From: an uncultured Bacteroides sp.
GTDB taxonomy: Bacteria > Bacteroidota > Bacteroidia > Bacteroidales > Bacteroidaceae
NCBI RefSeq assembly: GCF_949298305.1
Contig: NZ_CASFWU010000013.1
Coordinates: 1-64,000 of the forward strand
Reading direction: 5' to 3'
Length of the DNA stretch: 64,000 bases
Shown: positions 16,105-24,060 of the stretch, one piece after another
How positions within the stretch are numbered: the stretch's first letter is position 1
Layout of the letters: each line of letters opens with the position of its first letter
Made by a program: the position numbers and the translations under genes
The notes under the pieces: model-generated
The model's input: only the letters and a program-made list of their open reading frames with translations
The model's database searches: none
What the model was told of the DNA's origin: nothing

Positions 16105-17175
16105 ATGAAACGAACAGTAAGCATATTTACATTGCTCGTCTGCCTGCTGGGTGGCGTGGCGGCACAGCCGCGCTTCACGTCGAACACCAGCCAGTACAGC
16201 CTGGGGCAGATAGAGTGGAAACATCCGGTGAACGTGGAGTACACCGTCACCAATACAGGTACCGACCCGCTGGTGCTGACCGAGGTGGAGCCGGACTGTG
16301 CCTGCACCGTGGCGCAGTGGACGCAGACGCCCATTGCCCCCGGAGCGAAAGGCACCATCAACGTCACCTTCGATGCCGAGGCGTTGGGACATTTCCAGAA
16401 ATCAGTAGCCGTCTACAACAATGCGGAGCCTCACCTGGTTTACCTGAACTTCAGTGGTGAAGTGGTGCGGGAAATCAAAGATTATACGAAGACACATCCT
16501 TACCAGATAGGGCAGATACGTATTGACAGGGATGAGCTGGCCTTCCCCGATGTATGCCGGGGCGAGCGTCCTGTGCTGCATGTGGGGGTTGTGAATCTGT
16601 CAGACCGTCCGTATGAACCGGTGCTGATGCACCTGCCTCCCTACATCGACATGGAGGTGAAGCCCGCTGTGCTGCAGCAAGGCGAGAAGGGTGTCATCAC
16701 CCTGACCCTGAATACGGAGCGGCTCACCGACCTGGGACTGACGCAGGCCTCGGTCTACCTGTCGCGCTTTGCCGGCGACAAGGTGAGCGAGGAAAGTGAA
16801 TTGCCGGTATCGGCCGTCCTGCTGCCCGACTTCTCCAACCTGACCGAGACGGAGAAGCTGAATGTTCCCTCTGTCCAGCTCTCGTCCAATGCCTTGGACT
16901 TCAGCACGGTGCTGGCCAAGAAACGGAAAGCCAAAGCCGACATTACACTGACCAACAACGGCCGCTCGCCGCTGATTATCAGCAAACTGCAAGTGTTCCA
17001 TCCCGCGGTGGGCGTCAGCTTGAAGAAGGCCATGCTGCAGCCCGGCGAGTCTACCCGCCTGCGTGTGACGATAGTGAAGAAGAGCATCGGCAAGCACCGC
17101 CGCCACCTGCGTCTGCTGATGATAACCAACGACCCGATGCATCCCAAAGTAGAAATTAACATTAAAGCGAAATAA
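16105..17175 (+). CDS. DUF1573 domain-containing exported protein
   Basis: About 356 residues from MKRTVSIFTLLVCLLGGVAA, a signal peptide cleaved before QPRF. The first Ig-like domain holds the DUF1573 signature (NTGTDPLVL, then EPDCACTVAQW and PGAKGTINVTFD). A second similar domain lies near the C-terminus (TLTNNGRSPLIISKLQV, PGESTRLRVT). Such proteins are probably periplasmic or surface Ig-like modules; their binding partner is unknown. The frame is open for 24 codons upstream, but the promoter places transcription start just ahead. It lies 2 bases before meaB, so the two are probably co-transcribed. Confidence 0.85.
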   Translation: MKRTVSIFTLLVCLLGGVAAQPRFTSNTSQYSLGQIEWKHPVNVEYTVTNTGTDPLVLTEVEPDCACTVAQWTQTPIAPGAKGTINVTFDAEALGHFQKSVAVYNNAEPHLVYLNFSGEVVREIKDYTKTHPYQIGQIRIDRDELAFPDVCRGERPVLHVGVVNLSDRPYEPVLMHLPPYIDMEVKPAVLQQGEKGVITLTLNTERLTDLGLTQASVYLSRFAGDKVSEESELPVSAVLLPDFSNLTETEKLNVPSVQLSSNALDFSTVLAKKRKAKADITLTNNGRSPLIISKLQVFHPAVGVSLKKAMLQPGESTRLRVTIVKKSIGKHRRHLRLLMITNDPMHPKVEINIKAK

Positions 17176-17177
17176 CC

Positions 17178-18281
17178 ATGGAACATCCCGAGAATTGTGC
17201 CGAGTACAAGGGCCTGACCGTGAATGCCGGCATCGAACAGCCCGCTTCCGTGAACCCCTATCTGAAGAACCGTCCGCGCCACAAGAAGCGCGAACTCTCT
17301 GTGGCCGACTATGTGGACGGCATTGTGAAAGGTGAAACAACCATATTGAGCCAGGCCGTGACCCTGGTGGAGAGCCTGAAGCCCGAACACCAGGCAGTGG
17401 CGCAGGAAGTCATCGAGAAATGCCTGCCCTATGCCGGGAGTTCCATCCGTGTGGGCATCAGCGGTGTGCCGGGAGCCGGCAAGAGTACGTCCATCGATGT
17501 CTTCGGACTGCACGTGCTGGAGCAGTACGGCGGCAAGCTGGCCGTGCTGGCCATCGACCCCAGCAGCGAGCGCAGCAAGGGCAGCATCCTGGGCGACAAG
17601 ACCCGCATGGAGAAACTCTCCGTACATCCCAAGTCGTTCATCCGTCCCAGCCCGTCGGCCGGGTCGCTGGGCGGTGTGGCCCGCAAGACGCGTGAGACCA
17701 TCATCCTCTGCGAAGCCGCCGGCTACGACAAGATATTCGTTGAGACCGTGGGCGTGGGCCAGAGCGAGACCGCCGTACACTCGATGGTGGACTTCTTCCT
17801 GCTCATCCAGTTGGCCGGCACGGGCGACGAGCTGCAGGGCATCAAGCGCGGCATCATGGAGATGGCCGACGGCATTGTCATCAACAAGGCCGACGGCGAC
17901 AACCTGGAGCGCGCCAAGCTGGCTGCCACCCAGTTCCGCAACGCGCTCCACCTCTTTCCGGCCCCCGAGAGCGGATGGACACCGCAGGTGCTCACCTACT
18001 CAGGCTTCTACAACCTGGGCGTGAAGGAGATTTGGGACATGGTGTACAAGTACATGGACTTTGTGAAGGAGAACGGTTACTTTGAGTACCGCCGCAACGA
18101 GCAGAGCAAGTACTGGATGTACGAGAGCATCAACGAGCAGTTGCGCGACAGCTTCTACCACAACCCGAAGATAGAGGCCATGCTGGGCGAGCGCGAGCAG
18201 CAGGTGCTGCAGGGCAACCTGACCTCGTTTGTGGCCGCCAAATCGCTGCTGGACACCTACTTTGAGGACATGAAGCGCTGA
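17178..18281 (+). CDS. meaB: Methylmalonyl-CoA mutase-associated GTPase MeaB
   Basis: The protein is 367 residues with Walker A GVPGAGKST (about 94), the switch segment FVETVGVGQSE (about 190), NKADG for guanine recognition (about 235) and the family-typical IRPSPSAGSLGGVARKTRET. MeaB protects and loads adenosylcobalamin-dependent methylmalonyl-CoA mutase, which Bacteroides uses in propionate formation. The mutase genes are not in this window. The C-terminal helical dimerisation region is complete. Confidence 0.95.
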   Translation: MEHPENCAEYKGLTVNAGIEQPASVNPYLKNRPRHKKRELSVADYVDGIVKGETTILSQAVTLVESLKPEHQAVAQEVIEKCLPYAGSSIRVGISGVPGAGKSTSIDVFGLHVLEQYGGKLAVLAIDPSSERSKGSILGDKTRMEKLSVHPKSFIRPSPSAGSLGGVARKTRETIILCEAAGYDKIFVETVGVGQSETAVHSMVDFFLLIQLAGTGDELQGIKRGIMEMADGIVINKADGDNLERAKLAATQFRNALHLFPAPESGWTPQVLTYSGFYNLGVKEIWDMVYKYMDFVKENGYFEYRRNEQSKYWMYESINEQLRDSFYHNPKIEAMLGEREQQVLQGNLTSFVAAKSLLDTYFEDMKR

Positions 18282-18290
18282 GGCGCGATT

Positions 18291-19799
18291 TTAGAATCCT
18301 GCCACGAAGTCGTCGAAGCTGATGTCGGTGACTCCTATCTTTTCTTTCAGCCGCATCTTTTTGCGCGATATGCTTCCCTTGGCTATGTGGTAGATTTCTG
18401 CCAGTATGGCCAGGGGAAGTTCCATTTTGACCAGGCAGCAGAAGTCGGTCTCCTCTTCGTTCAGTTGCGGGTAGGCTTCCTTCAGGCGGCGGGTGAAGCC
18501 GTCGAAGCAGGCGTCGGTGTTGTTGCGCAGGGTCTGCCAGTCCTCGGGTGTGAGGTGCAGCGCGCCCGTCCGGTTGCGGCTGCGCATCAGCAGGGGGATG
18601 GTGATTTCGTTCAGCTGCTTGAAGTACTCCAGCCGTTGGGTCAGTTGGGCGTTCTCCAGCTGCTCCTTCGCCTCCTGTTCGCGCAGGTAGCGAATCTCCA
18701 TTTCCTGCTGCGAGAGCCGGGCCTGCATCAGGTCGCGGTTGAGCCGTGCCTGCCGGCGGCGGGTGTAGATGTAGTAGGCTCCCCACAGGATGACGAGCAG
18801 GCCGACCGCCGCCGCCAGACGGTACACCTGGAGCATCCGGCGTGTCAGTTGGTGTTCGCTTTCCTCAATCTGCTGTTTCTGTTTTCGGTACTCGCGTATG
18901 GCGTTGATTTTGTCCAGCAGTTCGGCCTTCTTGTCATCGTCCAGCGAGTCGCGGTAGCGTACGTGTTCGCGCAGGAACTCGAGGGAAGTTTCCAGCCGTC
19001 CTTGGTGATACAAGGCTTCGGCCATGTAGCGGTAGGCGTCGGTCTTGCGGCGCAGGGGAAACATTTCGGCTATTTGGCGGAAGTAGCAGAGGGCCGAGTC
19101 GTTGCGGGTTATGTGAAAGCGGATGCCCTTGTCGAGTGCCCGGTAGTAGTCCTGTCTGCCGGCACGGGTCTCTATGGCCCGGGCGGTATGTATCAGTGCC
19201 GAGTCGGGTTGCTCCAGATAGAGGTGCAGCACGGCTATTTCGGCCTGTAGGTCGGCCCGCCGGCCTTCGTCCACAGCTGCCGCATAGCGGTTGGCGGTGT
19301 GCAGCTCTTCCAGCGCCTCTCCAAACATTTTCTTGTTCTTTAGCCGTTTGCTGCGGATGAGGCCGATGCGCACCGCCATGGGGCTGTCCTGCTGCTGTAC
19401 GGCCAGCCGGAGGGCATCGTCCAGCAGTTGTGTCTCCTGCTGGTCGAAGTGGTTGAAGCGGCAGAGGTCTGCGCGGGCTATGTCCAGCTCCATGCGCAGC
19501 CGGGGCGGGGCGTCGGCCGGCAGGTATTGCCCGGCCTTTTCATAATGTTCCTGCGCGCGCAGCAGGAAGAACTCCCGGTGCAGCTTCTTGCCCTGAAGGA
19601 AGTAGAGCAGGGCGGTGTGCAGCGAGTCGTCGTCGCGGAGGGCCTGGCGGAGGCCGCAGTCCAGCAGGCTGTCGGGCAGGCTGATGGAATCGTGCAGGGC
19701 GATGCTGTCCCAAAGTTCATTCGGGATGTCTTCGTGTCGGGATGTACAGGCGCTGAGGCACAAGGCAAGCAGGATGAATAACAGTGGACGGTCTCTCAT
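18291..19799 (-). CDS. TPR membrane-anchored regulator with C-terminal DNA-binding-like domain
   Basis: Starting at 19799, the product is 502 residues and opens with a lipoprotein-type signal (MRDRPLLFILLALCLSACTS). Residues about 40-300 are helical TPR-like repeats. A membrane helix follows at about 320-340 (YRLAAAVGLLVILWGAYYIY), then a coiled coil, then a C-terminal domain ending in LAEIYHIAKGSISRKKMRLK, which looks like a helix-turn-helix of the LuxR/DUF6377 type found in Bacteroidetes TPR regulators. It may carry a periplasmic or envelope signal to DNA. The frame is open 25 codons further upstream, but a -7 box at 19852 excludes that start. Confidence 0.75.
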   Translation of the reverse strand: MRDRPLLFILLALCLSACTSRHEDIPNELWDSIALHDSISLPDSLLDCGLRQALRDDDSLHTALLYFLQGKKLHREFFLLRAQEHYEKAGQYLPADAPPRLRMELDIARADLCRFNHFDQQETQLLDDALRLAVQQQDSPMAVRIGLIRSKRLKNKKMFGEALEELHTANRYAAAVDEGRRADLQAEIAVLHLYLEQPDSALIHTARAIETRAGRQDYYRALDKGIRFHITRNDSALCYFRQIAEMFPLRRKTDAYRYMAEALYHQGRLETSLEFLREHVRYRDSLDDDKKAELLDKINAIREYRKQKQQIEESEHQLTRRMLQVYRLAAAVGLLVILWGAYYIYTRRRQARLNRDLMQARLSQQEMEIRYLREQEAKEQLENAQLTQRLEYFKQLNEITIPLLMRSRNRTGALHLTPEDWQTLRNNTDACFDGFTRRLKEAYPQLNEEETDFCCLVKMELPLAILAEIYHIAKGSISRKKMRLKEKIGVTDISFDDFVAGF

Positions 19800-19851
19800 A
19801 ACAGTCAGGTTTTGGGCCGTGGATGGTGAATAACAAAGTTCATATAATCTG

Positions 19852-19859
19852 CAAATATA
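19852..19859 (-). promoter_or_regulatory. -7 box of the TPR regulator promoter
   Basis: Reads TATATTTG on the minus strand, about 52 bases before the chosen start at 19799. No clear -33 box. Confidence 0.5.
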
Positions 19860-20603
19860 TGCAAATTCCCCCAATAATCGGCATTCGGGTGCGAGGAAAT
19901 GTCGTCGGTACGTTCATTCGGCTGTAACATGCCCGAAAACCGGAAGGCGGATTTGCTGTTCTTCCGGAGGTGATACGCTTCGTGTACGCTTGCCTGTTGG
20001 CACTTCAGGCTGGCTGAGCGCATACGGATGTTTCATCCCCCCCCTCCGGCCGTGTTCCTGAAAATGCTTTCACCCTTTCAATGCACCGCAAGCCGCTGGC
20101 TGTCAATCTTTTCTTGTGAAATAGGTATCTCACGTCGCCCGTCACTCGTACTTCCCTGCCTGCACCTTGTCTCCCGCAGTCTTGCACCGGCGTGAAACAT
20201 GCTTTCTCCTTTCCGTTGGCCGGTTTCACTTTTCTCTATGTTACATGTACACTTTTGTGTATGTTACATCGGCTTCCTTTCACCTGTATTCCTGCTCTCG
20301 AAAAGGAGATGCTTCCGCTTCAGTCGCGTGTTGCCTCTTTGTGAGTAAACCTATAGTAGTAATCTGGCTAAAAGTAGTCAACCTGATTCAGGAAAACACA
20401 CATCTTGCGGTAAGCGTCTCCTCGATGAAGGCTGAAGGTTCACCGAAAACCGCAGGATATCAGTGTGAAAGATGAAAAGTGAATGCGTGAAGGCAGTCCG
20501 GAGGAAATGGGAAAATGGCATGTGTGAAGTCAATCTCCTCCTGTTCCGGCAACGGATTCCGTTTCACCGGCCGGATGCGGGTGTTCTCCTGTGCGCCGCA
20601 ATC
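19860..20603. other. Long intergenic stretch without a convincing gene
   Basis: I see no supported gene here. It holds two copies of ATGTTACAT 23 bases apart (20238-20270 region) around ACACTTTTGTGT, several TTTCAC/GTGAAA motifs, and at 20380-20401 a 22-base string starting AACCTGATTCAGGAAAACAC that recurs exactly, inverted, at 61949-61970. Confidence 0.4.
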
Positions 20604-20691
20604 CGTGCTGGCACCGTTCGCGGGCCGTGCAGGCATTGTCCACAGTCCGTGCAAGCGTCGTCCGCGGGCCGTGCAGGTGTCTGCCGTGCGG
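20604..20691. repeat. Four 22-bp units (CGTGCARGC array), downstream of dnaG
   Basis: Units of exactly 22 bp begin CGTGCTGGCACC, CGTGCAGGCATT, CGTGCAAGCGTC and CGTGCAGGTGTC; one or two weaker units flank them. The unit is the reverse complement of the array at 61551 (GCTTGCACGG). It lies about 100 bases 3' of the dnaG stop. Confidence 0.8.
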
Positions 20692-20789
20692 AGTGCAATC
20701 TCTGTCGGCATCTTTATCGGGAAATCAGGGCGATTCCCGGATGGCATGATGGGCTTGTTCAAGTGGCGTGCGGAGGAGGCAAACCGGGG

Positions 20790-22907
20790 CTACAGGCTCA
20801 GCACCACGCGGTCGCCCAGCCGCTTGGCCATGATGCTCTGCACTTCGCGCAGTTCGCTGTAACGCTTCATGATGGCGTTGCATTTCTCGTCGTCGCGGGC
20901 CACAGCGGGGTCTTGCAGGGCGGACATGATATGCTTCAGCTCCTCGCTGACGATGGCATACTTGAAGTTGATCATCAGCGTGGGCACCAGTTCGTAGAGG
21001 CGTTCCTCGTCCGTCACTATCTTCTGGTTCTTGGAGTGGTACTTGCTGAGCTGGTAGCGGTTGCTGATGAGTTCCATGCTCAGGCGGCTGATGTCGGGGT
21101 CGGGATGGGTCAGGAAGTAGTGTTCGGCCCGGAACCCTTCGTCGTGCAGGTGGGCGGCGGCTTCGGCCAGCATGCGGCGGTGCAGCGGGTTGTGGAAACT
21201 GAGCTCGTCTTCCTTCAGGTCGTTCACCACGTATTCCGTCACGCTGACGGGCACCTCTTCGCCCTCCTCGGTGGTGGCGTTGCACATGATGCGTTCGCCG
21301 TAGCGCACCACCATCTGCAAGATGAGCCTTTCGTAGCGGTAGAACTCGCGTCCTTCCTTGCCCTCCTGCGGGATGAAAGACTCGTAAGCGTCGGGCGGCA
21401 GTGCGGTTTCCGGCGGGAAGCCGGGCGGGGGATAGGCTGCCGTGTCGCCTTCCTGTGCGGGCGGAAGGTCTGTCGGGGCGGGTATCTCGTCTGTGCCCGG
21501 TTCGGCGGCCGTCTGCGGGGCGGCGGTGTTGGCGGCAGCGGTGCGGGCGGCTGCGGCGCGGCGTTCGCGCTCGATGCGCTCGGCCTGTTGCTCGGCCTGC
21601 TTCTCGCGGCGTTTGGCCACCTCAGACACCAGCAGGCGGTCTTCCACGCGCAGCAGCTGGGCACACTCCTTGATGTAGACGTCGCGTACGATGGCTTCGG
21701 GGATGACCGAGATGCTTTGCACCAGGTTGCCGATGAGTTCGGCCCGCTTGATGGGGTCGCGTCCGGCGTCCTCCAGCAGCAGGTTGGTCTTGAAGCGGAT
21801 GAAGTCCGTCTCGTGTTCGCGGATGAAGTCCTGGAATTCCGCCGAGTTGTGCTTGCGGGCAAAGGAGTCGGGGTCGTCGCCGTCGGGCAGGAGGCAGACC
21901 TTGATGTTCATTCCCTCTTCGAGCAGCATGTCGATGCCTCGCAGGGAGGCTTTGATGCCGGCCGCGTCGCCGTCGTAGAGCACGGTCATGTTGTTGGTGA
22001 AGCGGTGTATCATCTTGATTTGCTGCGTGGTGAGCGCTGTACCCGACGAAGCTACCACGTTCTCCACCCCGCTCTGGTGCATGGAGATGACATCCGTGTA
22101 GCCTTCCACCAGGAAGCAGCGGTCCTGCTTCACGATGGCCTGTTTGGCCTGGTAGATGCCATAGAGTTCGTTGCTCTTGTGATAGATGTCCGACTCGGGC
22201 GAGTTGACGTACTTCACCTTGACGCCCTTGGTGGCGGCGGCCAGCACGCGTCCGCCGAAGGCCACGACCTTGCCCGAGAGGGTGTGGACGGGGAAGATGA
22301 CACGTCCCCAGAAACGGTCGCGCAGGCGGTGGTCGTCCGTTTCGTAGCAGAGGCCGGTCTTTACCAGGTATTCCTTCTTGTATCCTTTGGCCAGGGCTTC
22401 GCGGGCCATGGCGTCGTGGCTCTCGGTGCAGTAGCCCAGCTGGAATTTCTCGATGATGTCGTCGCGGAAGCCGCGGTTGCGGAAGTAGGCCATGCCGATG
22501 TTGCGCCCTTCGTCGGTCTGCCGCAGGGTGCGGCGGAAGTAGTCGTTGGCCCACTGGTTGACGACGAACAGGCTCTCGCGCTCGCTTTGCGCGGCCTTCT
22601 CTTCGTCAGAGAGTTCGCGTTCCTTGATTTCGATGCCGTACTTCTTGGCCAGGAAGCGCAGGGCTTCGGGGTAGGTCAGCTGTTCGTGTTCCATGATGAA
22701 GTGGACAGCATTGCCGCCCTTGCCGCAGGCGAAGCACTTGCAGAGGCCTTTGGCGGGCGAGACGTAGAACGAGGGCGTCTTGTCGTCGTGGAAGGGGCAG
22801 AGGCCCACGTAGTTCACGCCGCGCTTGCGCAGGGTGACGAAGTCCGACACGACGTCGTAAATCTGCGCCGCGTCCAGTATACGGTCTATGGTGGCTTGGT
22901 CTATCAT
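20790..22907 (-). CDS. dnaG: DNA primase
   Basis: From MIDQATIDRILDAAQ the product is 705 residues. The N-terminal CHC2 zinc finger is complete (CPFHDDKTPSF, then CKCFACGKGG). The catalytic core (about 120-340) has the Toprim motifs LVEGYTDV and LYDGDAAGIKA. An Ala/Pro-rich, low-complexity linker at about 430-500 separates the core from a C-terminal helical domain that would contact the DnaB helicase. The frame is open 35 codons further upstream, but that part runs into a promoter and a repeat hairpin, and primases start at the chosen Met. Confidence 0.95.
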   Translation of the reverse strand: MIDQATIDRILDAAQIYDVVSDFVTLRKRGVNYVGLCPFHDDKTPSFYVSPAKGLCKCFACGKGGNAVHFIMEHEQLTYPEALRFLAKKYGIEIKERELSDEEKAAQSERESLFVVNQWANDYFRRTLRQTDEGRNIGMAYFRNRGFRDDIIEKFQLGYCTESHDAMAREALAKGYKKEYLVKTGLCYETDDHRLRDRFWGRVIFPVHTLSGKVVAFGGRVLAAATKGVKVKYVNSPESDIYHKSNELYGIYQAKQAIVKQDRCFLVEGYTDVISMHQSGVENVVASSGTALTTQQIKMIHRFTNNMTVLYDGDAAGIKASLRGIDMLLEEGMNIKVCLLPDGDDPDSFARKHNSAEFQDFIREHETDFIRFKTNLLLEDAGRDPIKRAELIGNLVQSISVIPEAIVRDVYIKECAQLLRVEDRLLVSEVAKRREKQAEQQAERIERERRAAAARTAAANTAAPQTAAEPGTDEIPAPTDLPPAQEGDTAAYPPPGFPPETALPPDAYESFIPQEGKEGREFYRYERLILQMVVRYGERIMCNATTEEGEEVPVSVTEYVVNDLKEDELSFHNPLHRRMLAEAAAHLHDEGFRAEHYFLTHPDPDISRLSMELISNRYQLSKYHSKNQKIVTDEERLYELVPTLMINFKYAIVSEELKHIMSALQDPAVARDDEKCNAIMKRYSELREVQSIMAKRLGDRVVLSL

Positions 22908-22915
22908 ACGGAGCA

Positions 22916-22923
22916 CAAATGTA
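22916..22923 (-). promoter_or_regulatory. -7 box directly upstream of dnaG
   Basis: TACATTTG on the minus strand ends only 8 bases before the dnaG ATG. If used, the mRNA would have almost no leader. No -33 match is seen at the expected distance. Confidence 0.4.
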
Positions 22924-23004
22924 CGGGTTATTTCCGACATTTCGTCCGCTTGGGACGGATTTAATGGGGGAGAGTGGACGGCTGGTGTGGGGGCGGCGAA
23001 TCGG

Positions 23005-23119
23005 GATGGCACACTGATGACACAGATTGGGACAGATGACCACAGGATATATTTGCTTGTTCGTCAGAAGTATATCGTCTGTGAAAATCTGTCCCAATCT
23101 GTGTCATCTGTGTGCCATC
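23005..23119. repeat. Long near-perfect hairpin between tyrA and dnaG
   Basis: Arms 23005-23037 and 23087-23119 (33 bases each, outer ends GATGGCACAC/GTGTGCCATC) differ at one position. The 49-base centre pairs only partly (GATATA/TATATC). The core ACACAGATT is shared with the terminator at 7742. It lies 20 bases after the tyrA stop and before the dnaG promoter. Confidence 0.9.
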
Positions 23120-23139
23120 TTCCGCTCCGGAAGCCCCCA

Positions 23140-23883
23140 TTACTTCAGCTTCTCGCGCAGGCGGGTCAGGTATTGCTTCATGCCGTCGGCGTCCTTGGCT
23201 TCGATGATGCCGAGCAGGTTCTTCAGCTCGGTGCGGATGTTGGCCACCTGGGCGGGCGTGCGGGGGTTGAAGAGGATTTCCTGCAAGAGGTAGTCGTCCT
23301 CGCTCATCAGTCCGCGGGCAATGGCCATGTGCTTCTTGAAGGTGGTGCCCGGCGCGTCCTGGTGCTTCATCACCGAGGCAAAGACCAGGGTGGAGACGAA
23401 GGGGATGGACAGCGAATAGGCCACCGTCTCGTCGTGACCGTCGAAGGTGTACTCGAAGATGTTCAGTTTCAGCGTCTGGTAGAGGTCCTTGAAGAAGACC
23501 TTGCCCAGGTGGTCGCCCTCGCTGATGATGATGGCATTCTCCGTGCTGAGGTTGTTGAGGCTGGCAAATGTGGGTCCGAACATGGGGTGGGTGGACACGT
23601 AGCGGAAGCCGCTCTGCTGGTAGAAGGCCTTCAGTCCGGTCTTTACGGAGGCGATGTCGCTCAGGATGCAGTCCTTGGGCAATACGGGTAATACCTGGCG
23701 GAAGGCGTCGAGGGTGTATTTCACCGTGGCGGCGTTGATCACCAGTTCGGGTTCAAACTCTTTTATCTCGTCCAGCGTGGTGAAGCGGTAGGTGTTGTAG
23801 ACGAAGCGCAACTGGTGCGGGTTGACGTCGAACACGGCCGTCTCGTGCTGGAAACTCAGTACGTCGTTGAAGAAGGAGCCCAT
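23140..23883 (-). CDS. tyrA: Prephenate dehydrogenase, start codon apparently lost
   Basis: From Met 23883 the frame gives 247 residues matching the Bacteroidales TyrA type (SDIASVKTGL, THPMFGPTFAS, STLVFASVMKHQDA). TyrA converts prephenate to 4-hydroxyphenylpyruvate with NAD(P)+. The upstream codons, back to 23910, encode NILILGAGK, the first half of the GxGxxG dinucleotide fold, but a TAA (23911-23913) stands where the ATG should be. The gap upstream is an inverted-repeat element. Starting at the internal Met would remove the first beta strand and part of the glycine loop; a non-ATG start such as ATC is possible. Confidence 0.8.
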   Translation of the reverse strand: MGSFFNDVLSFQHETAVFDVNPHQLRFVYNTYRFTTLDEIKEFEPELVINAATVKYTLDAFRQVLPVLPKDCILSDIASVKTGLKAFYQQSGFRYVSTHPMFGPTFASLNNLSTENAIIISEGDHLGKVFFKDLYQTLKLNIFEYTFDGHDETVAYSLSIPFVSTLVFASVMKHQDAPGTTFKKHMAIARGLMSEDDYLLQEILFNPRTPAQVANIRTELKNLLGIIEAKDADGMKQYLTRLREKLK

Positions 23884-23913
23884 CTTGCCGGCTCCGAGGA
23901 TTAGGATGTTTTA

Positions 23914-24058
23914 AGGCCTCACCCTTCAACCTTGCTCCCAAAGGGAGGGGAGGGGGAGGCGGACATTAAACATTATTATATATATTAGACAATTGTGGTA
24001 TCAGCCGGAGCATTCTTTTCCCTTCTCCCTCTCCTTGGGAGAGGGTCGGGGTGAGGCT
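23914..24058. repeat. Inverted-repeat element between the DAHP synthase gene and tyrA
   Basis: The left end GGCCTCACCCTTCAACC..CTCCCAAAGGGAGGGG and the reverse complement of the right end AGCCTCACCCCGACCCTCTCCCAAGG match over most of about 40 bases. The AT-rich centre (TATTATATATATTAG) is unpaired. The C-rich CCTCACCCCGACCCTCTCCC motif is a widespread bacterial intergenic repeat type. Confidence 0.75.
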
Positions 24059-24060
24059 CC

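Noticed and set aside
18291..19799. Hybrid two-component sensor (HTCS)
   Set aside because: There is one membrane helix, but no histidine kinase, receiver or propeller domain; only TPR repeats and a short HTH-like end.
20230..20275. Repeated ATGTTACAT as an operator
   Set aside because: Two copies 23 bases apart, but no promoter or gene start near them; could be chance.
20472..22964. 830-codon plus-strand frame over dnaG
   Set aside because: Antisense shadow of dnaG; the minus strand has the zinc finger and Toprim motifs.
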